Shown: positions 1 through 7,487, numbered from the stretch's first letter. The stretch is DNA of 12,769 nt from Treponema sp. (GCA_003455655.1 DMQP01000181.1:1-12769), one strand, 5' to 3'. Translations and numbers: made by a program. The notes: generated from the sequence alone by a model not told the origin.

Positions 1-912
1 AAAGACATTGTGCACATTCTTCATTTAGAAGAACCTGCAGTATTAGTTTCAAGCTTTAACCGCAAAAACATTTTTCTTGAAGTAAAACAAAAAACAGACG
101 GTGAAACACAGGTTATTGATTTTCTGAGGGAACACAAAGATGAAAGCGGAATTATTTACTGTTTTTCTCGAAAGCAAGTAGACACGCTCTACCGCTTACT
201 TAGCAAAAAAGGCTTTAGTGTTCTTCCCTACCATGCAGGTTTAACCGATGAACAAAGACGCAAAAATCAAAATGCTTTTTCTAAGGGAAAAGTTGACATT
301 ATGGTGGCAACGCTTGCATTTGGTATGGGCATAAACAAACCAGATGTTCGCTTTATACTTCATTATTCCATTCCCAAATCAATTGAACAATACTATCAAG
401 AAATAGGACGAGCAGGCAGAGACGGACAAAATGCCCACGCACTGCTTTTGTTCAACCCATCAGACATTCATAAAATACGCTACTTTTTTGAAGAAAGTGC
501 AAATGCAACACAAGCAGAATTTTTACTTGCGCAAATGGTTTCGTACGCACAAAGCACTCAGTGTCGCAGAAAAACACTACTTGCCTACTTTGGAGAAATG
601 GAATTTATTCAAGGAGAATCAAACTGTTGCTGTGACATCTGCGCTTTGGGTTTAGAAAAAGAAATTCCAACAGTCTCTCCAGCAGAAACAAGCGATCAAA
701 ATCTTACCAAAGCTCTTAAAGCATGGAGACGAAACCTTGCAGACGAACTAAACATTCCACCCTATGTTATCTTCGGAGACAAAACACTTGCAGATCTAAG
801 TAAGCGAAAACCACATTCCATAAGTCAGTTATGCAAATGTTACGGCATAGGACAAGTAAAGGCAGAACGTTTTGGCTCTGCCATTTTACGCATCATCAAC
901 GACTGGAGCTAA
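1..912 (+). CDS. recQ: ATP-dependent DNA helicase RecQ, C-terminal part (5' end outside window)
   Basis: This is a 3'-to-5' superfamily 2 DNA helicase of recombination and repair. The frame is open from base 1 (K-D-I-V...), so the gene enters from the left and the N-terminal half with Walker A and DEAH box is missing. Numbering visible residues from 1: helicase motif IV region G-I-I-Y-C-F-S-R (50-57), motif V VATLAFGMGINKPDVRF (102-118) and motif VI QEIGRAGRDG (133-142) with its arginine fingers. The RecQ zinc motif follows: CRR at 188 and CCCDIC at 209-214. A HRDC domain fills about 236-303 (KAWRRNLADEL, IPPYVIFGD, G-I-G-Q-V-K-A-E-R-F-G). Only some 20 residues separate zinc motif and HRDC, so the winged-helix (RQC) domain of E. 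coli RecQ is absent. The zinc ligands are also compressed (C-x-C-x2-C rather than C-x2-C-x2-C). The stop lies 4 bp from the convergent GH2 gene. The family call is firm. Confidence 0.95.
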   Translation, partial: KDIVHILHLEEPAVLVSSFNRKNIFLEVKQKTDGETQVIDFLREHKDESGIIYCFSRKQVDTLYRLLSKKGFSVLPYHAGLTDEQRRKNQNAFSKGKVDIMVATLAFGMGINKPDVRFILHYSIPKSIEQYYQEIGRAGRDGQNAHALLLFNPSDIHKIRYFFEESANATQAEFLLAQMVSYAQSTQCRRKTLLAYFGEMEFIQGESNCCCDICALGLEKEIPTVSPAETSDQNLTKALKAWRRNLADELNIPPYVIFGDKTLADLSKRKPHSISQLCKCYGIGQVKAERFGSAILRIINDWS

Positions 913-916
913 GTTC

Positions 917-3900
917 TTAGTCAAACTTAAACCACTTAAAGTCAAAGTTGCTACCTGGAAGAAAAACAAAAGTTACCGTATTTTTTCCATGAGGACAATC
1001 AAGTTTGAATGTTCTTTCTTCGTAGCAGTCATTTTTGGTAAAGCTCACAATTTTGTTTACATCACCTTCTGGGCCACTAAAGCGAACATGAATGGTATTG
1101 TCTACATGAGCTCTTCCGCAAATAGTTATTGAAGATGCAGCTTTTTCTGCAAAGTCCATGTGTTCAAACACAATCGAAACATTGTTACCAATTTGTTCAA
1201 CTGCATCGTCGGTACGTACAAAACTGTCACCAACTAAACTATTGCAATCAAGCGCTCGCAACTTTGCAAAAGCTTTGGGGCTTTTTTCAAAAACAAAACC
1301 TTGCAAAGAAAAACTCATTGCTGTTGAAATACACAAATCGTGCACTCCAAAGAGACGGTAAGGAAGTTCATACATGCATGAAGAATACGCATTCACTTTT
1401 ACGGGAGCATGATGATGGCAATCCATTATTTTTCTTCCGCCCTTTGTTGGTATACCTTCCCACAGTGAAAAATCTGCATCGGTTTCCCACAAGAAAAGCG
1501 GAACGCTTATACGATCACTTCCCTCAACTCCAAAATCTACGCTATCAAATGCAAACCAACATTCTTTTGCAACAGTCTCAACGCCTCCATCAAAACTGAG
1601 TTTTACCGGAATACTACTGTCACTACACTTACAAGCTTGCACTAACTCATAAGGATTACGATTTGCTGTTCCTACACCACTTACCGTAAACTCAAGTTCA
1701 CTTAAAACTTGTGGCCATTGACTTTTATTTTGTGCCATCGCAGTAAGTCTAAAAGAACCGTCACTTCGAGCTGTTACCGTAATATCTGCACCATCTGCGC
1801 AAGGGCTAACCGAAAGAAGAGCACAGTCACTGGTAACTCCTTCTGGCATCATGGGAAGAACAGTAAGCGTTTTATCACTAGCATTTTGAGGGAATACTTT
1901 TGCATGAACTTTTACCGTTTTGTTGTTTGCATCAAGTTGCTGAGAGCCGTCAACCGTTAAAAGAATTTTTCTAACAGGAACATATTCATTTTTCTGACTA
2001 CGCTCTGTCTGCTGTGCTTTTTCAAAAGTTCCGTTTTTATAACTTAGTCTTGTTCCCAGTAAACCTTCGCTTGAAGCAGTAATGGTAAACGAAGCATTTT
2101 CTTTTGTTTCGCGCACCATTGCAATAAGACGGTTAGCAAAAAGATTTCTGGTTAATGTTTTTTTGTCTGCACTCTGATAGGGTTCATAGTCAGTACTGTC
2201 GCCGTTATCCATTCCGCACAGCATAGCATCTCCAGTAACAGAAACCTTTACTCGAGAACGTGAATTGCAAACAGGGTTACCATTTTTATCAACTGTTGAA
2301 AGAACAAAAAAGTGTAAACCATTACGACTAAAACTTTCGCTTTCAAGCACAAGACTGTCGCTATCTTCAAAAGATTTTTGTTCATCTTGAGCAAGAACCT
2401 TTCCGTCTGAATCGTAAGCTAATGCACGAAGAGAACCTTTTTTGTAAGGAACCTTTTGCCACGTAAGAGCTAGATCTTTTCCATGAAGAACATCATTTTC
2501 TTTTTTACCCAGCGAAAGTTCGTTTACAAAAAGTTCAACAAAAGGTGCATTCGAATACACTCGTATATCAATAAGCTGACCGTCGTTAAAATCCCAATAA
2601 GGCAACACGTGAACAAAGCTCTCTTTTTTATAATCAACCCAAGCAGCTTTATACTGATAGAATGTATCTTTTTCAAATCCGGCTGTATCAATCTGACCAA
2701 AGTAAGAATTCTTTGTATGATAGGGAGTCGGTTCTCCAATGTAATCCCATCCAGTCCATATAAACTGACCTGCACAGAAGTCACAGTCTCTGTCTTGCGT
2801 TATGTTGTAAGCAGTATTTTTTGCGCCCCAACTTGTTGTACAGTTTCCCAAAGAAGAACACTGATGATCTGCATGCGTCATTAAATTGCTGGTGTAAGGA
2901 AAGTGATAAACACCACGGCTTTGAACAGTACTTGAAGTTTCACTTCCGTAAATGCACCACTGGGGATGAGAAGCATGATGTTCTGCGTACATGCGTTCTG
3001 TATAGTTGTAACCAACGGTGTCAATTTCGTTTGCACAGTTTTGTGCTCCTTCCCAAGGCATAAAGTTTGAACCAATAGTAACAACTGCATTTTTACAAGG
3101 GTCATTGCGGCGGCAAATAGAAACCAAATCTTTTGTTATTTCAAGACCTTCTGGAAAGTGCGTGTCATAAATTTCATTTCCTACACTCCACATAATAAGA
3201 CAGGGATGATTTCTGTCTCTGCGGATAAGTGCTCGCAAATCTCTTTCGTGCCACTCTTTAAAATAGTTAGAATAATCGTATGTTGTTTTTTGGCGTTCCC
3301 ACATGTCAAAACATTCGTCTATAACCAAAAAGCCCATACGGTCTGCAAGTTCCATAAAGTAAGGAGCTGGTGCATTGTGTGAAGTACGAAGCGCATTTAC
3401 GCCCATTGTCTTTAATTTTATAAACTGACGCTCAAGAGCAGTTGAGTCGAATGCAGCACCCAGTAAACCCAAATCATGATGCTGACACACACCATGCAAT
3501 TTTACATGCTTACCGTTTAACAAAAATCCACGATTGGCGTCAAAAGCAATTGTTCTAAAGCCAACTGTTTGTGTAAAAGTGTCAATCGTTTTTCCCTTAT
3601 TCATAAGTCTTGTTGTTAACAAACAACAAGCAGGATTTTCTACAGACCACAGAGGAACATCTTTAACGATTGCTGTAAACACATGTTCATTTTCAAAAAC
3701 TTCACTTACATTTTCAAACGAAAGTTTTTTTCCATCTTCGCTCGTAAGTTCATGAGAAATACCAAGCTCTTTATGTTCCCCATCAATTTCTGTGCGAATA
3801 CATACATTCCAAGAGTCTGCGTCTTTTTGTGAAGCAACAAAATAAATTCCGCCATCTGCAATACGAACTGTTTCATTGGTTACCAAATACACATCGCGGA

Positions 3901-4318
3901 ATATGCCTGCACCCGAATACCAGCGTGTGTTAGGATTTTGATAAACCGCAATAAGTTCAATTTGATTTTGACCTTCTTTTACAAACTGAGTTATTTCTGC
4001 TTCGACAGTAGTGTATCCATACTTCCACTCAAAGGCATGCTGGCCGTTAACGTAGACACACCAGTTCATATACACGCCTTCAAAGCGAAGTGCAAAACGT
4101 TTTCCTTCTGTTTTTTCTACGGTAAATGTTTTTTTGTAAAAGCCCACACTGTCTTCGTACAAGTCATTGGTGTTTGAAATCATCCAGTCATGGGGAATAC
4201 TTACTGAAGAAAAATTATCTGGTTCTTTTCCGTAAAACTCTTGGGGAGTTAATAACTTTTGTCCAGACGCAATGTGTTTTTTGGCGAAAGACCAACCGTC
4301 GTTAAAAAGTGTACGCAT
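917..4318 (-). CDS. glycoside hydrolase family 2, beta-galactosidase-like, multidomain
   Basis: A 1133-residue retaining GH2 glycosidase, probably a beta-galactosidase; the exact sugar (galactose, glucuronic acid or other) cannot be read from sequence. The N-terminal sugar-binding domain starts at F-N-D-G-W-S-F and holds IPHDW (41-45). An Ig-like domain follows and a TIM barrel spans about 260-560. The predicted acid/base is E382 in MWSVGNEI and the predicted nucleophile is E460 in CIYGSETSS. The barrel ends near WTGWDYIGEPTPY. The region at about 575-650 resembles DUF4982, 655-770 resembles GH2 C-terminal domain 5, and 785-880 is Ig-like (BIG2-like). The last 240 residues hold two beta-rich, carbohydrate-binding-like modules ending FLPGSNFDFKWFKFD. 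There is no signal peptide, so it should act in the cytoplasm on imported oligosaccharides. The ATG follows the DUF1015 stop codon with no gap. GAGG lies 8 nt before the ATG, inside the DUF1015 gene, which implies translational coupling. Confidence 0.93.
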   Translation of the reverse strand: MRTLFNDGWSFAKKHIASGQKLLTPQEFYGKEPDNFSSVSIPHDWMISNTNDLYEDSVGFYKKTFTVEKTEGKRFALRFEGVYMNWCVYVNGQHAFEWKYGYTTVEAEITQFVKEGQNQIELIAVYQNPNTRWYSGAGIFRDVYLVTNETVRIADGGIYFVASQKDADSWNVCIRTEIDGEHKELGISHELTSEDGKKLSFENVSEVFENEHVFTAIVKDVPLWSVENPACCLLTTRLMNKGKTIDTFTQTVGFRTIAFDANRGFLLNGKHVKLHGVCQHHDLGLLGAAFDSTALERQFIKLKTMGVNALRTSHNAPAPYFMELADRMGFLVIDECFDMWERQKTTYDYSNYFKEWHERDLRALIRRDRNHPCLIMWSVGNEIYDTHFPEGLEITKDLVSICRRNDPCKNAVVTIGSNFMPWEGAQNCANEIDTVGYNYTERMYAEHHASHPQWCIYGSETSSTVQSRGVYHFPYTSNLMTHADHQCSSLGNCTTSWGAKNTAYNITQDRDCDFCAGQFIWTGWDYIGEPTPYHTKNSYFGQIDTAGFEKDTFYQYKAAWVDYKKESFVHVLPYWDFNDGQLIDIRVYSNAPFVELFVNELSLGKKENDVLHGKDLALTWQKVPYKKGSLRALAYDSDGKVLAQDEQKSFEDSDSLVLESESFSRNGLHFFVLSTVDKNGNPVCNSRSRVKVSVTGDAMLCGMDNGDSTDYEPYQSADKKTLTRNLFANRLIAMVRETKENASFTITASSEGLLGTRLSYKNGTFEKAQQTERSQKNEYVPVRKILLTVDGSQQLDANNKTVKVHAKVFPQNASDKTLTVLPMMPEGVTSDCALLSVSPCADGADITVTARSDGSFRLTAMAQNKSQWPQVLSELEFTVSGVGTANRNPYELVQACKCSDSSIPVKLSFDGGVETVAKECWFAFDSVDFGVEGSDRISVPLFLWETDADFSLWEGIPTKGGRKIMDCHHHAPVKVNAYSSCMYELPYRLFGVHDLCISTAMSFSLQGFVFEKSPKAFAKLRALDCNSLVGDSFVRTDDAVEQIGNNVSIVFEHMDFAEKAASSITICGRAHVDNTIHVRFSGPEGDVNKIVSFTKNDCYEERTFKLDCPHGKNTVTFVFLPGSNFDFKWFKFD

Positions 4319-5602
4319 TTACTTTTCCTCAGCAAATAAAGTGCGGCATTCAAGATAGAAACGCTTTTCGCTTGCTTCTCCCATAGAAAAACTTTTTCTA
4401 GGTAAAGCACCACGACTTGCAATAGTTGCAAAAAACGAATCTTTGTCTACAGGCGGAAGCATAAGAGCAACTGCATCTGTACGTTCGCCTAAACGGAATA
4501 CTTCGTCAGAACCGTGAATATAATCGATTGTAAGTTGATTGCTAGAAACATATTCGTCAAGCAGAGGTTGCAATCGACTTACAGCAAGATCTGTTATGTT
4601 TGTTTCAAGAAGCTTATACTGTTTTGTTCCCGAAGAAGCAGAAACAAAACCAAAACTTGATGTTGAACCGTGCACTGCTTTTTCAAGTTCTTCTGCAGAA
4701 GATACAGATGTTAGTTTTCCACCTAAGCGATCTTTTAAAAACACAGTCACACTTTCTATAGACGTATTGAACACAACTCGATGTATAGGTTCAAAAGTTA
4801 AGCCCTTATCATAAATGTTTACTACTTCAACCAAAGCATAACGGACAGGACTGTCAGTAACATTATTTTTTTGTTTGTATTCTTCCCACACCGCTTTTGC
4901 AGTTGCAAGTGAATGGTTTCCATCGCCCACAGCAAAAAGAAAATTATCTTTTTTCAAAGACAGCAATGCTTGATGTACCGCTTCAACTTCTTCTTCACTA
5001 CTCACCCACCAGCCTTTAATGTGACCAGAGTTAAGCATAAGGTCTCCGTCGTAAGCACATTTATTTTGTTTTGCTTTTTTACCAGCAGCTTCAACAAGAA
5101 TTCGTTCACTGTCATTTACCAAAAGCATAATGTGAGGACATTCAAGTGGCGCTCCGTCACGAATTGCTTTTCTTGGGGGAATACGACTTGCAATAGTTGC
5201 TTCAGTTGCACGAATCAATGCAGTATTACCAGGTTTCCATTCGTAAGCTTCCAAATCTATAGCGCAAACCAAACCACAACGCTTACGGCCGTAACTGGTA
5301 GTTCGTTCTATATACATAAAACCTTCGTGTGCAGGGTCAAAAACACCGTCATTCAAATAAGAACGCATAGTCTTTCTGATTGCAGCAATACGATTTGCAC
5401 AGTCAGGTTTTTCAAGATACAGTTCGGGAAGAATAATGTTCAGTGTAGAGGGAGCATTTCCTACTGCTTTTGCAACATTATTCCAATACACAGAATCTTG
5501 CGTATACTGATCACAAGCAACAACACTCCAAGACAGGAGATCTTTTTTAGCCGGAAGTAAAATATCTGGAACACAAAGTCCACAATCAGAAAACATTTTC
5601 AT
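4319..5602 (-). CDS. DUF1015 family protein
   Basis: About 427 residues from the preferred start. It is recognised as DUF1015 from the N-terminal CVPDILLPAKKDLLSWSVVACDQYTQDSVYW, given here in parts: C-V-P-D near residue 10 and A-C-D-Q-Y-T near residue 30. Further signatures are ATEATIASRIPPRKAIRDGA at about 133, GHIKGWWV near 193, and the family hallmark GDGNHSLATAK near 226. The molecular function of the family is not established. In clostridia, as I recall, it often lies beside serine-biosynthesis genes (serC/serA); here its partner is a glycosidase. Start choice: the frame is open to a TTG at 5626, with ATGs at 5614, 5602 and 5596. None has a Shine-Dalgarno sequence. 5602 (M-K-M-F-S-D) best fits the family start and avoids a poly-Phe leader. 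The gene is divergent from rpoN with 46 bp between start codons. It has no signal peptide or membrane segment. Confidence 0.88.
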   Translation of the reverse strand: MKMFSDCGLCVPDILLPAKKDLLSWSVVACDQYTQDSVYWNNVAKAVGNAPSTLNIILPELYLEKPDCANRIAAIRKTMRSYLNDGVFDPAHEGFMYIERTTSYGRKRCGLVCAIDLEAYEWKPGNTALIRATEATIASRIPPRKAIRDGAPLECPHIMLLVNDSERILVEAAGKKAKQNKCAYDGDLMLNSGHIKGWWVSSEEEVEAVHQALLSLKKDNFLFAVGDGNHSLATAKAVWEEYKQKNNVTDSPVRYALVEVVNIYDKGLTFEPIHRVVFNTSIESVTVFLKDRLGGKLTSVSSAEELEKAVHGSTSSFGFVSASSGTKQYKLLETNITDLAVSRLQPLLDEYVSSNQLTIDYIHGSDEVFRLGERTDAVALMLPPVDKDSFFATIASRGALPRKSFSMGEASEKRFYLECRTLFAEEK

Positions 5603-5648
5603 AAAAAAAAGCATACCGAAAAACAAAAAAATATGCTATAGTGTACTT
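5603..5648. promoter_or_regulatory. DUF1015/rpoN divergent promoter region with inverted repeat
   Basis: A 46-bp, very A/T-rich intergenic region that must serve both genes. It contains a perfect 6-bp inverted repeat: AGCATA at 5610-5615 and TATGCT at 5632-5637, separated by 16 bp. Read on the minus strand, the left arm is TATGCT, a possible weak -10 lying 7 nt before the preferred DUF1015 ATG. The right arm overlaps the extended -10 of rpoN. The repeat may be a regulator-binding site or only reflect two outward-facing -10 boxes. No convincing -35 was found for the minus-strand direction, so that half of the call is weak. Confidence 0.4.
5634..5642 (+). promoter_or_regulatory. extended -10 promoter of rpoN, predicted leaderless transcript
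   Basis: TG-C-TATAGT is a near-consensus extended -10 (TGnTATAAT) with the hexamer at 5637-5642. The bases at the expected -35 position (around 5614-5619) do not resemble TTGACA, which extended -10 promoters tolerate. Transcription normally begins about 7 nt after the hexamer, that is at 5649, which is the A of the rpoN ATG. No Shine-Dalgarno sequence lies before this ATG, in agreement with a leaderless mRNA. Confidence 0.55.
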
Positions 5649-7046
5649 ATGGCGCTTCTTTCGCTGGAACAAAAACAAAAGCAATCTCAAGTACTTAGCC
5701 AGAGGCAAATTCAGTCGCTTAAAATTCTTGCCATGAGTTCTGACGACTTACGAGAACGCATTTACGAAGAAGCACAAAAAAATCCGGCGCTTGAAGTAAA
5801 ACACGAAAACGCTTCTTTCAACTTTAATGCTGGAACCAAAACTTCAAGATACGGTTCTGCTGCTGCGCAAGAAGCAAGTGACCGTTTTCAAGCGGCACTG
5901 GAAGCACAGGTAGACGAGCGAGTTTCGTTACAAGAACATTTGCTTACTCAATTTACTGTTCTTCCGCTTTCAGAAAGTGAACTTTCACTAGGAAAAAAGC
6001 TTATTCACAATCTTGACGAAAAAGGCTTTCATATTCTTTCGCCACTTTCTTTGTTAGACAAAAAAGACAAGGGGCAAACTCCTGCATTACTTTCGCACTG
6101 TCTTTCTCTTTTGCAAAGTCTTGACCCTGTAGGAACATGCACTAAAAACACAGAAGAAAGTCTTATGGTTCAAGCGCAACAAAAAAACGCACCCCCGTTA
6201 GTACTTTTTTTTCTAAACGGACATTTAGATTTTTTAGATCCGCCACAAAGTTCTCGCATTGCAAAAAAACTTGCAGATTATAAAAAAGAACAAGCGTCCT
6301 TATTTGCGGCAAGTGCTGATCCTTATCTTAAAGACACTGTTATTAGCGAAGAAGACATAGAACAAGCTCTTGCTTTTATACGAAAACTTGATCCCTTTCC
6401 TGCGCGAAACTTTAGCACACAAGGAACACACTACATTACTGCTGATGTTATTGTCGAAAAAAATCTTGAAGTTCATCTTTCACACGAAAATATGCCAGAC
6501 ATTCAAATAAACCAAGAAATGCTTGAACTATACGAAAAAGCAAGTAAAGCAAAAGACATGAAAGGCATTGCTCAAAACATTCAGAGTGCTCGCAACTTTA
6601 TTCAAACGGTGGAATACAGAAAGAACACACTTTTATCTGCGGCAAACATAATTGTTCAAAAACAAAAAAAATTTTTCAAAGAAGGACCAGGCAATTTAGT
6701 TCCGCTTAAACAGCAAGATATTGCAGACTTACTTAATGTTCACGAAACAACTATTTCTCGCATGGCAAACAGTAAATATATTCAGTGCGAGTGGGGATTA
6801 TTTTCGTTAAAGTATTTTTTTACAGGAAGTGCTTCTCGAAAGGGAACACAAAGCAATGTCAGTCGCGATCAAGTGCTTAGTGCAATAAAACAGATTTTAA
6901 CAAAGACTGAACAAAACTCATCGAACAAAAAAATGAGCGACCAGCAGCTTGCAGAGGCTTTAAGGAAACAGGGAATTACTGTTGCCCGCCGCACCGTTGC
7001 AAAATACCGGTCGCTTCTTGATATCAGTTCGTCATATAGACGCTGA
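5649..7046 (+). CDS. rpoN: RNA polymerase sigma-54 factor RpoN
   Basis: The sigma-54 subunit directs RNA polymerase to -24/-12 promoters and needs AAA+ activators. At 465 residues it has usual length. Region I, which contacts the activator, is the Q/L-rich N-terminus (LEQKQKQSQVLSQRQIQSL, about 6-24, continuing to E-A-Q-K-N-P-A-L-E-V at 41-50). A charged, variable region II follows at about 55-90. The core-binding domain covers about 90-300 (L-D-P-V-G-T at 158-163, R-K-L-D-P-F-P-A-R at 245-253). The helix-turn-helix lies near 353-376 (LKQQDIADLLNVHETTISRM). The RpoN box that reads the -24 element is ARRTVAKYRS at 446-455 and matches the canonical ARRTVAKYRE except at the last position. The ATG at 5649 is the only sensible start and has no Shine-Dalgarno sequence. 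hpf, usually the next co-directional gene after rpoN, lies immediately downstream but points the other way. Confidence 0.97.
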   Translation: MALLSLEQKQKQSQVLSQRQIQSLKILAMSSDDLRERIYEEAQKNPALEVKHENASFNFNAGTKTSRYGSAAAQEASDRFQAALEAQVDERVSLQEHLLTQFTVLPLSESELSLGKKLIHNLDEKGFHILSPLSLLDKKDKGQTPALLSHCLSLLQSLDPVGTCTKNTEESLMVQAQQKNAPPLVLFFLNGHLDFLDPPQSSRIAKKLADYKKEQASLFAASADPYLKDTVISEEDIEQALAFIRKLDPFPARNFSTQGTHYITADVIVEKNLEVHLSHENMPDIQINQEMLELYEKASKAKDMKGIAQNIQSARNFIQTVEYRKNTLLSAANIIVQKQKKFFKEGPGNLVPLKQQDIADLLNVHETTISRMANSKYIQCEWGLFSLKYFFTGSASRKGTQSNVSRDQVLSAIKQILTKTEQNSSNKKMSDQQLAEALRKQGITVARRTVAKYRSLLDISSSYRR

Positions 7047-7074
7047 ATTGTTCAGGTTTATTTCTTTTCCTGAA
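7043..7074. terminator. possible weak bidirectional terminator between rpoN and hpf
   Basis: Two short alternative hairpins overlap in the 11-bp convergent gap and the ends of both genes: CTGAA-TTG-TTCAG (7043-7055) and TTCAGG-N12-CCTGAA (7051-7056 with 7069-7074). A T-rich stretch follows the first on the plus strand (7056-7068). Stems are only 5-6 bp, so this is a tentative call. Confidence 0.25.
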
Positions 7075-7348
7075 TCTTATCTTTTTCTTTCTTGACTTTT
7101 GTATCAAGAACATCCATTAATTTGTTAAGTCCTGCTGCAAAGTCAAAGTCATCGCTGGTAACGTGAGCATTTGCTCCCCAGCGGAAGTTAACGGTTGCAT
7201 CAAAATAGAATTTTTTATCTTCCTTTACGCGAAGAATCAGATCAACAATAAGGCTTTCTGCATAATCAATGCGCTTAAGCTTTTGGTTAATCAGGTCACT
7301 CTGGTCTTTTTCAAAAGAAAATCCCACCGCAGATATAGATTTAGTCAT
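7058..7348 (-). CDS. hpf: ribosome hibernation promoting factor, short HPF/RaiA family
   Basis: This 96-residue protein has the size of short HPF/YfiA (S30AE) proteins, which bind the 30S decoding site and stabilise inactive ribosomes in stationary phase. The conserved parts seen are an N-terminal beta-alpha segment, a central strand V-N-F-R-W-G-A-N-A-H-V (53-63), and the hallmark acidic helix DDFDFAAGLNKLMDVLDTKV (66-85). The latter corresponds to the family's D-x-Y-x-A-I-D-x-x-x-D-K-L helix and is followed by a lysine-rich end. It lacks the extra C-terminal dimerisation domain of long HPF. AAGGAG lies 6 nt before the ATG (7355-7360), a textbook ribosome-binding site that fixes the start. 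The neighbour rpoN supports the name, since rpoN-hpf linkage is common. Here, however, hpf is inverted and has its own promoter. The sequence is divergent enough that sub-type assignment is less sure than family. Confidence 0.85.
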   Translation of the reverse strand: MTKSISAVGFSFEKDQSDLINQKLKRIDYAESLIVDLILRVKEDKKFYFDATVNFRWGANAHVTSDDFDFAAGLNKLMDVLDTKVKKEKDKIQEKK

Positions 7349-7378
7349 GTTTTACTCCTTATTACAATGAAATGCGAC

Positions 7379-7393
7379 ACGGCAAACTGCCGT
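7379..7393 (-). promoter_or_regulatory. stem-loop at the 5' end of the hpf leader
   Basis: On the minus strand ACGGCA-GTT-TGCCGT forms a perfect 6-bp, GC-rich stem with a 3-nt loop. It begins about 3 nt after the predicted hpf start of transcription, and the remaining leader carries the Shine-Dalgarno sequence. No T tract follows in either direction, so it does not look like a terminator. A 5' hairpin that protects the mRNA, or a binding site, is possible. Confidence 0.5.
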
Positions 7394-7402
7394 CCTTATG
7401 TA

Positions 7403-7431
7403 AGTATACTATGAGTTTGCTAAAAAAGCAA
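7403..7431 (-). promoter_or_regulatory. hpf promoter (sigma-70 type)
   Basis: Reading the minus strand, -35 TTGCTT (7426-7431), a 17-bp spacer and -10 TATACT (7403-7408) make a good housekeeping-type promoter. The predicted start is near 7396, giving a leader of about 48 nt. The -35 lies in one arm of an inverted repeat TTTGCT-A5-AGCAAA (7416-7432), and the -10 lies in the palindrome AGTATACT (7403-7410). Confidence 0.7.
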
Positions 7432-7458
7432 AGAAAATAATGTTTTTTTTGATTCAAT

Positions 7459-7487
7459 TTGCGAAAATAAAGTGTCTGTGTTATAAT
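7459..7487 (+). promoter_or_regulatory. promoter of the FN3/TPR gene, predicted leaderless transcript
   Basis: TTGCGA (7459-7464), a 17-bp spacer and a perfect TATAAT (7482-7487) preceded by TG at 7479-7480 make an almost ideal extended -10 promoter. The expected start of transcription, 7 nt past the hexamer, is 7494, the A of the ATG. There is no Shine-Dalgarno sequence. Confidence 0.75.

Noticed and set aside
1129..1599. Plus-strand open frame of about 156 codons opposite the GH2 C-terminal region
   Set aside because: Low-complexity His/Gln/Leu-rich translation typical of a shadow frame; the GH2 frame is continuous here and ends in a recognisable motif.
4913..5560. A long plus-strand open frame (about 215 codons) inside the DUF1015 gene
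   Set aside because: It is antisense to a well-supported family gene; its translation is rich in Cys, Phe, Ser and Thr with no domain, and there is no ribosome-binding site.
5603..5626. Earlier TTG (5626) or ATG (5614) start for the DUF1015 gene
   Set aside because: Neither has a ribosome-binding site, and both add a Phe-rich leader absent from the family; 5602 or 5596 fits better, although they also lack a Shine-Dalgarno sequence.
7416..7450. TTTGCT-A5-AGCAAA hairpin followed by a T8 run as a terminator
   Set aside because: The T run begins 10 nt after the stem, the stem is weak and no plus-strand gene ends upstream; it overlaps the hpf -35, so an operator or chance is more likely.
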